DNA from: Pseudoalteromonas sp. XI10
GTDB lineage: Bacteria > Pseudomonadota > Gammaproteobacteria > Enterobacterales > Alteromonadaceae
Reading direction: 5' to 3'
Assembly: GCF_001469895.1 (NCBI RefSeq)
Contig: NZ_LOPY01000019.1
Span: forward strand, 248,001-312,000
Length of the DNA stretch: 64,000 nucleotides
Positions within the stretch are counted from its first letter, which is position 1; every line of letters begins with the position of its first letter. A program made the position numbers and the translations under genes. Positions 53,884-62,872 of the stretch are shown piece by piece. The notes below the pieces were generated by a model. It had not been told where the DNA came from. It was given only the letters and a program-made list of their open reading frames with translations, and made no database searches.

Positions 53884-54810
53884 ATGACAGCAACTAGGAT
53901 AGATGCAAGCAAACTAGCTCAAAATTCAGAGCCGTTTAGCTTCAATGATCAACAAAAAAATTCTCTTTTTGCCCAGCTTAAACAGCAACGTGGCATCTTA
54001 TATCAATCTGATATTTCTTCTCTTTGTCAGCAGTTTCAAGTTAGCCAACTTGAGTTACTAAAAGCCTGTGTACCCGTCGCAAGTTTATTTTCTGTCGCGC
54101 CTATTTCTAAATTCTATGTGGGCGCCATTGCAGTTGGGTTAAACAAGCAAGGCGAAACAAATTTCTATTTTGGCGCAAATGTTGAGTTTTCTCATCAAGC
54201 ATTGAGTTTAGTCGTTCATGCTGAGCAATCAGCCATTAATAATGCATGGCTTAATGGCGCACAAGCAGTGTTAAAAATTGCTATTAGCGATGCACCTTGC
54301 GGTTACTGCCGTCAATTTATGAATGAATTGAGCACCGCAGACTCTCTTGAGATTTTATTGCCAGAACGCGATTTTAATTTACATGAGTTATTACCTTATT
54401 CATTTGGCCCGAAAGACCTAGGCAATGAAGCCTGTTTATTTTCTAATAAGCAAAGCTATAAACAGTTTACTGAGCTTTCGATTGATGATGCTAAACTTAT
54501 TCAATTGGCACTCAATGCATACGTGCCTTACACAGGTAACTTTAGTGCGGTTAAATTAACGACTTTTGATGAAGGTGACTTTTACGGAAGTTATGCTGAA
54601 AATGCTGCTTATAGCCCAAGCCTTTCGCCATTACAAAGTGCATTGAGTCAGTTTTATCTTGCGGGCTTAACCTTTGATGATAAAACAGTTAAGTCAATCA
54701 CCTTGTTAGAAACACAAGGGGCAGAAAATCAATATGAGGTGGCTAAAAGTGTGCTGGCAAGCTTTGAAAACCCACCAGCATTTGAGCACTGTGTTGCTAA
54801 ACTAGTTTAG
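53884..54810 (+). CDS. cdd: Cytidine deaminase
   Basis: This 308-residue homodimeric-type enzyme converts cytidine to uridine. The N-terminal domain carries the zinc site: His112 and Glu114 in VHAEQS, Cys139 and Cys142 in PCGYCRQ. A second, non-catalytic cytidine deaminase-like domain follows, as in the 294-residue E. coli enzyme. Its stop overlaps the convergent uridine phosphorylase gene by 9 bp; the two are consecutive steps of pyrimidine salvage. Confidence 0.94.
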   Translation: MTATRIDASKLAQNSEPFSFNDQQKNSLFAQLKQQRGILYQSDISSLCQQFQVSQLELLKACVPVASLFSVAPISKFYVGAIAVGLNKQGETNFYFGANVEFSHQALSLVVHAEQSAINNAWLNGAQAVLKIAISDAPCGYCRQFMNELSTADSLEILLPERDFNLHELLPYSFGPKDLGNEACLFSNKQSYKQFTELSIDDAKLIQLALNAYVPYTGNFSAVKLTTFDEGDFYGSYAENAAYSPSLSPLQSALSQFYLAGLTFDDKTVKSITLLETQGAENQYEVAKSVLASFENPPAFEHCVAKLV

Positions 54811-55557
54811 CAATAGTTTTGCAGCTTCAATGACGACGGCGACTGATTTTTTCTCAATCTCGCCGTGGTCAACATTCGGAATTTCTTGTTTAGTACGATT
54901 TACTAATACACCAGCAACACAGGCTGCGCGCAAGCCTAGGGCAGCACACATAGTAAATAGTGTTGCAGATTCCATTTCATAATTCATCACGCCTAGTTTT
55001 TGCCACTCTTCACAGCTGCCTTGGAATGAGCGTGGAACATAGCCAGAATAAGTATCGTAACGTTCTTGACCCGGGTAGAAGGTGTCACTCGATGCAGTAA
55101 TACCAATGTGGAAATTAATTCCTAGCTTATCACATGCATTTACCATCGCTTGTGTTGCAAAGAAGTCAGACACAGCAGGGTAGCTTAGTGGTGCGAAATG
55201 CTGGCTAGCACCATCTAAACGAACTGAAGCTTGGCTAATTAAAATATCGCCTTCGTTAATGTGTGGCTGAATTGCACCGGTCGTGCCAATACGCAAAAAG
55301 GTATCAATACCTAGCTGAGCAAGCTCTTCAACAGCAATTGATGTAGACGGGCCGCCAATACCGGTAGAACAAACTACAACGCTGTGCCCGTTTAGCTCAC
55401 CTCGGTATACATGAAATTCACGGGTCTTCGCTAAGCATTCTGGGTTATCGAGAAGTGTTGAAATGCGTGCTGAGCGGTCAGGATCGCCTGGGACAATCGC
55501 AAGGGTTGCGCCGTTTAAGTCCTGACGAGTAAGCCCTAAGTGAAATACCTTTTCCAT
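54802..55557 (-). CDS. udp: Uridine phosphorylase
   Basis: This 251-residue protein splits uridine to uracil and ribose 1-phosphate. It closely resembles E. coli Udp ([78 protein letters not shown]). It follows cytidine deaminase in the salvage route and converges with its gene, overlapping by 9 bp. Confidence 0.96.
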   Translation of the reverse strand: MEKVFHLGLTRQDLNGATLAIVPGDPDRSARISTLLDNPECLAKTREFHVYRGELNGHSVVVCSTGIGGPSTSIAVEELAQLGIDTFLRIGTTGAIQPHINEGDILISQASVRLDGASQHFAPLSYPAVSDFFATQAMVNACDKLGINFHIGITASSDTFYPGQERYDTYSGYVPRSFQGSCEEWQKLGVMNYEMESATLFTMCAALGLRAACVAGVLVNRTKQEIPNVDHGEIEKKSVAVVIEAAKLLLN

Positions 55558-55702
55558 TATTAAACCTTATTTTTGTCTAAAGCGTAATACTTTAATCATA
55601 TGTGTTTAAAGTACAGGACAGATGTCCTATTAGATCACCAATGTTGCAAGAATTGCACAGATAACCTAAACCTAAAGAAGTAACGATAAAAGAGGATATA
55701 CT

Positions 55703-56482
55703 ATGCCTGCTTCATCTTCTATGAGTAAACACCATGAGTTTGCACGCTGTTTAGAAAGCTCGAAAATTTCAATTGGTGCGCCTTTTCATTGGTTAGCACT
55801 TGCATTTAAAGATATCGCTAATGCGCCCATACTGAGTCTAGTCTACGGATTAGTATTTACTTTGATACCTGCGACTATCATGTATTTTGTTTATCAGTTT
55901 GATACACACTTAGTTATATTGCCTGCAGTCGTTGGCTTTGCATTAATTGGCCCTGCTTTTGCTGCCGGACTTTACGATGTTGCATGGGAGCTTGAAAAAG
56001 GCCATAAACCTACTTTAATGCACAGCCTTAAATCGATGTTTAGAAACCCAGCAGGTGAATGGGGCTTTGCGGTGTTATTAATGGTAATTATGATTGTTTG
56101 GATGCGCTTAGCTGCACTTATTCATGCATTGTACCCGAACGTTGTTAACCCGAGTTTTGAGCAGTTATCTGCGTTTTTAACGCTCGGTAGTATTGTCGGT
56201 GGTATCTTACTGGTCACTGTATTTGCTATCTCAGCGTTTACCCCGCAAATTATGATGGAACGCAGAGTTGATATTATGACTGCGGTAATTTCTTCAATGA
56301 ATGCGGTTAAAACCAATTTTGGTGCCATGGTTGTCTGGGCTGGTTTGATACTATGTTTGGTATTTGTCGGCTTTATTACAGGCACTGCTGGGTTTATTGT
56401 CATTATGCCTTTATTGAGTTACGCCAGCTGGCATGCATACATTGCCGTTATCAAAACTAAGAAGCCAAGAGGCTACGAATAA
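55703..56482 (+). CDS. DUF2189 membrane protein
   Basis: This 259-residue inner-membrane protein has about six hydrophobic helices. Typical DUF2189 features are PFHWLALAFKDIANAP near 27-42, GFALIGPAFAAGLYDVAWELEKG near 77-99 and a Trp-rich end (SYASWHAYIAVI). Its function is unknown, although the proteins are often near heme-copper oxidase genes in other bacteria. No such genes are seen here. Confidence 0.85.
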   Translation: MPASSSMSKHHEFARCLESSKISIGAPFHWLALAFKDIANAPILSLVYGLVFTLIPATIMYFVYQFDTHLVILPAVVGFALIGPAFAAGLYDVAWELEKGHKPTLMHSLKSMFRNPAGEWGFAVLLMVIMIVWMRLAALIHALYPNVVNPSFEQLSAFLTLGSIVGGILLVTVFAISAFTPQIMMERRVDIMTAVISSMNAVKTNFGAMVVWAGLILCLVFVGFITGTAGFIVIMPLLSYASWHAYIAVIKTKKPRGYE

Positions 56483-56771
56483 TGAGTATTCACTTCGTTT
56501 GAATATAAATCTATAGCGGCAATCACCTAGGTTGCCGCAAAATTTGACTTTCTTTTCGCGCATGTTATACCTGCCAAAATACAGCGCTCTTATTTGACTA
56601 GAGCAGTTTAAATTCATCTGCATTAAAATTATAACCATTTAATATCAGTGAGTTATAGTTTTGGTTGAGCAAGTGATTGTTGAGTCTCAAAAATCCAGAC
56701 TTTACACAAACCTGATTGCGTAACTTTTTTAATTACGCATGAATATGCAGATAAAGATCAGCGGAGTAGAG

Positions 56772-57881
56772 ATGAGTAACACACAAAAAGCCTTCCACGA
56801 AAAACTAAGTCAGTGTCTTTGTCCTCCTGGCGATGGCGTATTTACAGTTAATACAGCAAAAGAACGTAAAGACGCGCTGCGTACTAAATTATACGGCCAA
56901 ACAGACAATGTTGATGTGCTATGGAAAGAGTCACTTGAAACACTGGCTGACTCTGAGCACAAAGCGGTAATTTTAGGTATTAGCTCTGACTGTGGCGGTG
57001 GTATTTTACGTGGTGCTAACTGGGGTCCACTATTTTTACGCTCTACCTTGATTGATCAACAACCACAAGCGCGCGCCTTTGATTTAGGTGATGTTCGTGT
57101 GATCCCGCATTTATTGCATGATAAATACCTTAACGATGCAACCATTACAAACTGTCAAAAAGCGTTATATGCTGATGAAAACAGTGAATATCATGTATCG
57201 CCTTTGTCTATCACTGAAGATGTCTGTGATGGCTTTTATGCAAATTACCCAGATAAGGGTATTTTTGGTATCGGTGGCGACCATTCAATTAGCTACCCGC
57301 TGACTAAAGCTTACTTAAAAGCAAAACGTGACGCAGGAAAATGCACTGCAATCATTCACTTTGATGCTCATACAGACTTATTAGTTGAACGTTTAGGTAT
57401 CGATTTATGCTTTGGTTCGTGGTGTACACATATTCTTGAGTACTTACCAGCTCCACGTAACTTAATTCAATTTGGTATTCGCTCTAGTGGTAAGCCTAAG
57501 CAACACTGGGAAGACACGTTTGGTGTTAAACAACATTGGGCACACGAAATCATCGAACGCGGCGCTAAAGCAGTTGCCGAAGAAGTTATTGCGCAGCTAA
57601 AAGCAGATAATGTTGATGAGCTTTATGTAAGTTTTGATATTGATGCACTTGATGAAAGCTTTGCTTCGGCGACAGGAACACCAGAAGCCGGTGGTTTAAC
57701 ACCTCAGCATGCATTAGATATTCTAGTTGCATTGGCTGATGAATTCCCAATTACTGGTGCTGACATGATGGAAATTGCGCCATTTACCGACAGCTCATTA
57801 ATCGGTCAGACAAGTTCTGAAACAACTCTAAGAGAAGGCGCTAAAATCTCAGCGTTTTTAATTAATGCAATGAATAAGTAA
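56772..57881 (+). CDS. Arginase/agmatinase-family ureohydrolase
   Basis: This 369-residue enzyme has all manganese ligands of the ureohydrolase fold: His in GGDHSISY, Asp-His-Asp in HFDAHTDL, Asp-Asp in SFDIDALDESF. It is longer than E. coli agmatinase (306) owing to about 60 extra residues at the N-terminus. The substrate (arginine, agmatine, formiminoglutamate or guanidino acid) cannot be told. The ATG at 56772 has GGAG before it. A terminator follows at 57891-57925. Confidence 0.87.
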   Translation: MSNTQKAFHEKLSQCLCPPGDGVFTVNTAKERKDALRTKLYGQTDNVDVLWKESLETLADSEHKAVILGISSDCGGGILRGANWGPLFLRSTLIDQQPQARAFDLGDVRVIPHLLHDKYLNDATITNCQKALYADENSEYHVSPLSITEDVCDGFYANYPDKGIFGIGGDHSISYPLTKAYLKAKRDAGKCTAIIHFDAHTDLLVERLGIDLCFGSWCTHILEYLPAPRNLIQFGIRSSGKPKQHWEDTFGVKQHWAHEIIERGAKAVAEEVIAQLKADNVDELYVSFDIDALDESFASATGTPEAGGLTPQHALDILVALADEFPITGADMMEIAPFTDSSLIGQTSSETTLREGAKISAFLINAMNK

Positions 57882-57890
57882 TTGACTCTA

Positions 57891-57925
57891 GAGCGGAAAC
57901 ACCCTGTTTCCGCTCATTCCTTTTT
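57891..57925 (+). terminator. Terminator after the arginase-family gene
   Basis: GAGCGGAAAC (57891-57900) and GTTTCCGCTC (57906-57915) form a 10-bp stem with a 5-base loop, then ATTCCTTTTT. Confidence 0.85.
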
Positions 57926-58005
57926 ACTAAAAAATATTTCAATATCTGCAACTCCGAGCTATATTATTATAAAAAATAATTATAATTTATTTGGTATCGC
58001 TCATT

Positions 58006-58698
58006 ATGCGCACAATTCTAACCGTGTTATTGCTGCTTTTTCTGCAACCTTGTTTTGCAGCGATCACTGTTGTGACCGAAAACTTCCCTAATTTTCAATA
58101 CCTAGATGAAAATGGCGTATTAACTGGCACTGTGGTTGATAAAGTTAAATCAGGTTTAGAAAAAAGTGGCGTGGATTATGAGCTGTCTGTAAATTCTTGG
58201 TCAATTTCGTATAACGCCGCATTGCGTGATAGTAATACCTGCATCTTTTCTATGGCAAGGCTTCCTGCACGCGAAGATAAATTTACTTGGGTGGCGCAAA
58301 TCGGTGGTTTTTCGGCGTCGTTCTATTCGTTTAAATCTGAGCAATTAAAAATAGCGAGTATAGATGAAGCTAAGAAGTACCGAATTGCAGTATTAAAAAA
58401 TAACTATTCACATATTTACTTAAAAGAAAACGGCTTTGATGAACGTAATCAGCTGATCTTACTTGATAGTTTTGACAACATTTATGATGTACTTAAAAGC
58501 AGGCGCTCAAGTATAGATTTAGTTATCCTTAGCGATGAACAATTTAAATATGAGCGGGATAGCGACAGCACCCTTGAGGATTTAAAACCGATATTAAAAC
58601 TGCCCGTTGGCACACCTCAGTTATTCTTTGCCTGCAATAAAAATATCAATCCTGTGACTCTTGAAAAATTAAATAAAGGCTTTGCTGCTATCGATTAA
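58006..58698 (+). CDS. Periplasmic substrate-binding protein (family 3 SBP)
   Basis: This 230-residue protein has a signal peptide (ending FAAI) and the type II periplasmic fold of extracellular solute-binding protein family 3 (FPNFQYLDENGVLTGTVVDKV, IFSMARLPAREDKFTWV, IDEAKKYRIAVLKN). It probably binds an amino acid or related compound. There is no permease or ATPase gene beside it, so it may serve in signalling or be a partner of a transporter elsewhere. Confidence 0.85.
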   Translation: MRTILTVLLLLFLQPCFAAITVVTENFPNFQYLDENGVLTGTVVDKVKSGLEKSGVDYELSVNSWSISYNAALRDSNTCIFSMARLPAREDKFTWVAQIGGFSASFYSFKSEQLKIASIDEAKKYRIAVLKNNYSHIYLKENGFDERNQLILLDSFDNIYDVLKSRRSSIDLVILSDEQFKYERDSDSTLEDLKPILKLPVGTPQLFFACNKNINPVTLEKLNKGFAAID

Positions 58699-58841
58699 AA
58701 ATAGCACTTGTTGATTACTAAAAAGTGGCTATAATCAGCTGCTTTTTGTCCATTCTCGCCAAACTCCATGTAGCCTAAACGAGCAAAAAGTTGTTTGCAT
58801 TCAACACTCTGAATGCGCTTAATTATTCGGTAGGAGCTACA

Positions 58842-60128
58842 ATGAGTGATTTACTCATTATCATGATTTTAATTTTGATCAGTGCATTGTTTGCAATGAG
58901 CGAAATTGCGATTGCGGCATCTCGTAAGATCAAATTACGAGTGATGGTGGACGAAGGCAACAAAAAAGCCCAAGCTGTGCTTAGCTTGCAAGAGCAACCT
59001 GGGGCATTTTTTGCCATGATACAAATTGCCCTGAACGCAATTGCCATTTTAGGTGGTATTGTTGGTGAGCAAGCATTATCTCCTTACATAGAACAAATCT
59101 TAGGCATGATTTATCAAGGCCCGTTATTGAGTCAAATCAGCTTTTTGATTTCGTTTTTGAGTATTACCTCTTTGTTTATTCTATTTGCTGACTTATTACC
59201 TAAACGGTTAGCCATGATTATGCCAGAGGCGGTTGCGGTAAACGTGGTGTCCATTATGCGCTGGGTGACCTTTGCGCTCACTCCTTTTGTTGTTTTCTTT
59301 AATGGTATAACTAATTTGGTTTTACGCGCGTTTAAAGTACCCGCTGAAAGAGAAGATATTGTCACCACAGAAGACATCGTTGCGATGATGGATGCAGGGG
59401 CAGAATACGGCAGCTTACAGCAACAAGAATATGAGCTAATTGGCAATGTATTTGATTTAGAAGCACGTTTTTTATCGAGTGTGATGACTCCTCGCGATCA
59501 AATTGTGTATTTTGATGTAAAAGCTGATGCCCAAGAAGTCGCAACCAAAATTATTGAGCACCCTCATAATCACTTTTTAGTGTGTGATGGCAGTTTAGAT
59601 AAATTAATTGGCTCGGTTGAATCAAAAGATATCCTTCGCAAGGTGCTAAAAGGGCAAACCGCTGAAATCGATAAAGAATTAATAAGCCAAGATATTTTTT
59701 ATCTGCCAGAAACATTGAGTCTTTCAGAGGCGCTAAATACTTTCAAAAAAGCGGCAGAACCGTTTGCCGTAGTTGTTAATGAGTACGCGCTAATGGTAGG
59801 TATTGTTACTGTTAAAGATTTAATGAAAGGATTTATGGGCGACTTAATTAGCCATCAGGGTGAAGAGTTAATTATTCAACGTGATAACTCATCTTGGCTG
59901 GTCGATGGTTTAACACCTGTGGTTGAGCTTGCTAAGGTCCTTGAAATTGAAGAGTTCCCAGAGCAGTCTCATTACGAAACAGTCGCAGGGTTTTTGATCT
60001 ACACAATGAAACGCCTGCCTAAACGCGCCGAGTTTATTAACTATGCTGGCTATAAGTTTGAGGTTGTTGATGTTGAAGGGGTGAAAGTCGAGCAACTACT
60101 TGTTACTCGAATTTCGGATACTGTTTAG
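58842..60128 (+). CDS. CNNM/CorC-type CBS domain membrane protein
   Basis: This 428-residue protein has a DUF21 (CNNM) membrane part (about 1-190), two CBS domains (about 205-330: MTPRDQIVYFDV and AVVVNEYALMVGIVTVKDL) and a CorC-HlyC C-terminal domain (SWLVDGLTPVVELAKVL). Such proteins take part in magnesium or other cation movement. The ATG at 58842 has TAGGAGC before it; the open frame upstream to 58791 is less likely. It abuts a convergent hairpin with iadA. Confidence 0.9.
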   Translation: MSDLLIIMILILISALFAMSEIAIAASRKIKLRVMVDEGNKKAQAVLSLQEQPGAFFAMIQIALNAIAILGGIVGEQALSPYIEQILGMIYQGPLLSQISFLISFLSITSLFILFADLLPKRLAMIMPEAVAVNVVSIMRWVTFALTPFVVFFNGITNLVLRAFKVPAEREDIVTTEDIVAMMDAGAEYGSLQQQEYELIGNVFDLEARFLSSVMTPRDQIVYFDVKADAQEVATKIIEHPHNHFLVCDGSLDKLIGSVESKDILRKVLKGQTAEIDKELISQDIFYLPETLSLSEALNTFKKAAEPFAVVVNEYALMVGIVTVKDLMKGFMGDLISHQGEELIIQRDNSSWLVDGLTPVVELAKVLEIEEFPEQSHYETVAGFLIYTMKRLPKRAEFINYAGYKFEVVDVEGVKVEQLLVTRISDTV

Positions 60129-60144
60129 GCCGCCGATGCGGCCT
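60127..60144. terminator. Shared hairpin between convergent genes
   Basis: AGGCCGC (60127-60133) and GCGGCCT (60138-60144) form a 7-bp stem with a 4-base loop. The CNNM stop and the iadA stop lie at its edges. U tracts are weak on both sides. Confidence 0.6.
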
Positions 60145-61310
60145 TATTCAAAGGCGCCTTTAACAAGTGCTTTGCCTTTGCTTACCATATGAACACCCTT
60201 TGACCAGCATTCTGTTGGCGCAAGCGTTGTTTTATTAAGTAACACAAGATCGGCATCTGCATTTTGCTTAATTACACCTTTATTTATACCCAATATCTGT
60301 GCAGGGTTTGATGTAATCGCCATTAAAGCGTGTTCAATCGAAACATTATATTTTTGCACTGCTTCTACAAACGAGCCATGCAATGTGGACTCTTTGCCTA
60401 CTTCAAGGCCAAGCAGGTTAAAGCTTTTGTCAAAAATAGGGAGGCTTGCATGGCCATCAGAGCTCATGGTTAGTTTTGTTGGGTCGACTTTATTCTCTAG
60501 GCAATAAGCTAGAGCGTGTGCGGCTGAGTATTCACCATGAGCAAGGTCATACTCGGTTGTACTTGTTGTAAAGTCGATAGTGCCACCGGCTTTACAAAAC
60601 TCTACCCCAGCATTAAGTAAGTCGATATTACGATTCATGTGAGTTGGGTAAAATTGTGTCAGCGAAATATCGGTTAGCTTATCAACCTCATGTAATAAAG
60701 ATAAATGTGTATCAACAGGGCCAACATGAATGCTGACAGTGCCTTTTTTACCACTTAACATGCCAGCCACTTTTGACTCAGCGGCAAGCTCTGCCAGCTG
60801 TTGCACTGTGGGTTGGCTGCTACGATGATCCGATATAGCAACTTCTCCCACGCCAATAAACTCATCTATGTACATTAAATCGCTGGTGATAGAGCCTGTC
60901 AGTGTTTTCGCAGGTAAATGATATGAGCCCGAATGACAAAAAACGTTGAGCCCAAGCTCTTTCAGCTCTTTTGCTTTAGCGATCAGGTTACTATGAGTTC
61001 GGCTACTTGAGTCAGTGCCAAGAGCTGCAATAACGGTTGTTGTACCATGCAGTGTTGCATCAGTCAGGTTCATTTCTGGTGTTCTACTTGCAAAGCCAGC
61101 TTCGCCGCCTCCGCCAGTTATATGAACGAGTGAATCAACAAACCCCGGGGCCAAAATACAATGAGTGCCATCAACCGTGGTAATCCCCTGATAGGTATCG
61201 ATAGTTATTTCAGGCTGTATATCAACTATTTTTGTGCCAGCAATAAGAACATCTTGAATGCCTAAAGGTGAGGGGGCGAAAACGTCTGCGCCTTTTATAA
61301 GTGTTAACAT
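60144..61310 (-). CDS. iadA: Isoaspartyl (beta-aspartyl) dipeptidase, altered metal site
   Basis: This 388-residue cytosolic enzyme is the counterpart of E. coli IadA, which cuts isoaspartyl dipeptides. Aligned by eye with IadA, it keeps His63 (equivalent of His70), Glu70 (Glu77), Tyr130 (Tyr137), Arg163 (Arg169), His in IHVGPVD, PTHMNRN and the Asp in MSSDGHA. The bridging Lys162 is replaced by Glu. The first metal His of the HxH motif (His68) is Leu61 (codon CTC, 61128-61130), so one metal ligand is missing. It lies 11 bp past the second YfcC carrier gene, probably in one operon with it. Confidence 0.85.
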   Translation of the reverse strand: MLTLIKGADVFAPSPLGIQDVLIAGTKIVDIQPEITIDTYQGITTVDGTHCILAPGFVDSLVHITGGGGEAGFASRTPEMNLTDATLHGTTTVIAALGTDSSSRTHSNLIAKAKELKELGLNVFCHSGSYHLPAKTLTGSITSDLMYIDEFIGVGEVAISDHRSSQPTVQQLAELAAESKVAGMLSGKKGTVSIHVGPVDTHLSLLHEVDKLTDISLTQFYPTHMNRNIDLLNAGVEFCKAGGTIDFTTSTTEYDLAHGEYSAAHALAYCLENKVDPTKLTMSSDGHASLPIFDKSFNLLGLEVGKESTLHGSFVEAVQKYNVSIEHALMAITSNPAQILGINKGVIKQNADADLVLLNKTTLAPTECWSKGVHMVSKGKALVKGAFE

Positions 61311-61321
61311 AATTAAATCTT

Positions 61322-62731
61322 TTACTGATAGTTAATAAAGTGTGCGAGAAAAATAAAACCACTGGCAAGGCCAAACAAAGCTAAAGTGAAGCGCCAAATA
61401 AAACGTGCCCATTCACTCCAATCTAATTTAACAATACCTAAACAGCCAATGAGACTAGCAGAAGTAGGAATAAAAATATTCGTTAAACCATCACCCAACT
61501 GAAATGCCAACACCACAATTTGACGTGAGATATTTAACAAATCACCGAGCGGCGACATTAGCGGCATTGTTATGGCTGCTTGTCCTGAACCAGACGAAAC
61601 AAAGAAGTTAAATACACTTTGAAATAATAGCATGCCCCAAGCCGCAATATAATCGGGCACAACTGAGATGCTGGTGGCACTATAGTACAGCAAGGTATTA
61701 AGGGTTGAAGGCGACGTTAAATCGCTACCGCCAAGTATTAAAATAACGCCTTTTGCAAGTGCCACTAAAAGTGCTGCAGGTAGGAGCTCTTGGGCACCTT
61801 CTTTAAATGCATTTGCACTTTCATTGGCAGTTTGTTTTTTGAATAGGCTGGCGATTACAGCACAAGCAATACCTAGGCAAAAGAATTGTGCTGCTAATTC
61901 AGGAATATAATACTGCCTAGCCATCACGCCCCAAATAACCCAAACAATGCCAGCAATAAAAGCAAGTAAGATTAGTTTATCTGCATTATCTAAATTTATT
62001 GCACTGTCTTTGTGTTGGTTAGTTTGTTGTTTAGTTGCTCTAATAGAGTTGGCATAGCGAATAGTGAATACAAGGCCAAATGAAGTAAAAACAAGCCAAG
62101 CAAGCATTCTGAATCCTGCGCCAGAAAAAACGGGAATTTCAGCTATAGACTGAGCTATGGCAATGCTAAACGGGTTCATCCATGAGGTGGCAAAGCCAAT
62201 TTGTGTAGCAACATAGGTTGTTAATACCGTTACTTTTGCGTCATAACCAAGTTGTTTCATAATCGGGAATAACACAATACAAAAGGCGATGGCTTCTTCA
62301 CCCATGCCGAAAACCGCACCACCTAAAGAGAAAAGCACGAACAAGAGAGGAATGAAAACCCACTCTATATGTTGTGTTTTATTGATCAGTGCCATTATAC
62401 CGTTATTGATCGCACCGGTTTTTAAGATAATCCCAAACGCACCACCAGTGATTAAAATAAACGCCATCACCCCAATCGCTGCGCCGTACTTATCACCTGA
62501 CACTAACCCTTCAAATAAGACATTAGCTAGGCCAATTTCACCACCTTCTGCAAAAAATGCTGGCGGGGTATGATCTGAGGCTGTTTGATATTGTGATAAT
62601 TCAACGCTATGGCTATCTTTTTCGGCATTAAACACACCGGGGGTTATAAATAGGCTGGCAAAATAGGCGATAACTGCGACGCACAACAAAATGATGCTCG
62701 CATCTGGCATCGCAAACTGTTTGTTTTTCAT
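61322..62731 (-). CDS. YfcC-type carrier paired with iadA
   Basis: This 469-residue carrier of the YfcC/PF03606 group has about twelve membrane helices. Family blocks are ILITGGAFGIILKTGAIN, GGAVFGMGEEAIAFCIVLFP and VSSGSGQAAITMPLMSPLGDLL. It is related to, but clearly diverged from, the carrier at 42538-43944. The ATG gives a cytoplasmic N-terminus. Its gene precedes iadA with an 11-bp gap, suggesting that it moves isoaspartyl or other dipeptides, or their amino-acid products. The substrate is inferred. Confidence 0.85.
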   Translation of the reverse strand: MKNKQFAMPDASIILLCVAVIAYFASLFITPGVFNAEKDSHSVELSQYQTASDHTPPAFFAEGGEIGLANVLFEGLVSGDKYGAAIGVMAFILITGGAFGIILKTGAINNGIMALINKTQHIEWVFIPLLFVLFSLGGAVFGMGEEAIAFCIVLFPIMKQLGYDAKVTVLTTYVATQIGFATSWMNPFSIAIAQSIAEIPVFSGAGFRMLAWLVFTSFGLVFTIRYANSIRATKQQTNQHKDSAINLDNADKLILLAFIAGIVWVIWGVMARQYYIPELAAQFFCLGIACAVIASLFKKQTANESANAFKEGAQELLPAALLVALAKGVILILGGSDLTSPSTLNTLLYYSATSISVVPDYIAAWGMLLFQSVFNFFVSSGSGQAAITMPLMSPLGDLLNISRQIVVLAFQLGDGLTNIFIPTSASLIGCLGIVKLDWSEWARFIWRFTLALFGLASGFIFLAHFINYQ

Positions 62732-62837
62732 AAAGTCACTTAAAGGTCATTCGACGTTTATAAGATAAGCAAGGTATTGTAGCCCTTGCTAAGAAAGATT
62801 AATACTGAGAGTCGTTGTTTAAGATAACGTAAGCTCA

Positions 62838-62871
62838 AAGGTATGGGCGACTATTAAGTCGCCCATACCTT
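62838..62871. other. Perfect 15-bp inverted repeat after TonB receptor gene
   Basis: AAGGTATGGGCGACT (62838-62852) and AGTCGCCCATACCTT (62857-62871) with a 4-base loop, one base past the receptor stop. No U tract follows, so it may protect the mRNA 3' end or work with Rho. Confidence 0.6.
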
Positions 62872-62872
62872 G

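Noticed and set aside
60144..61310. Calling iadA a pseudogene because of the missing histidine
   Set aside because: The frame is full length with all other active-site residues kept. A single substitution in an otherwise intact gene is not enough, and related enzymes can work with one metal.
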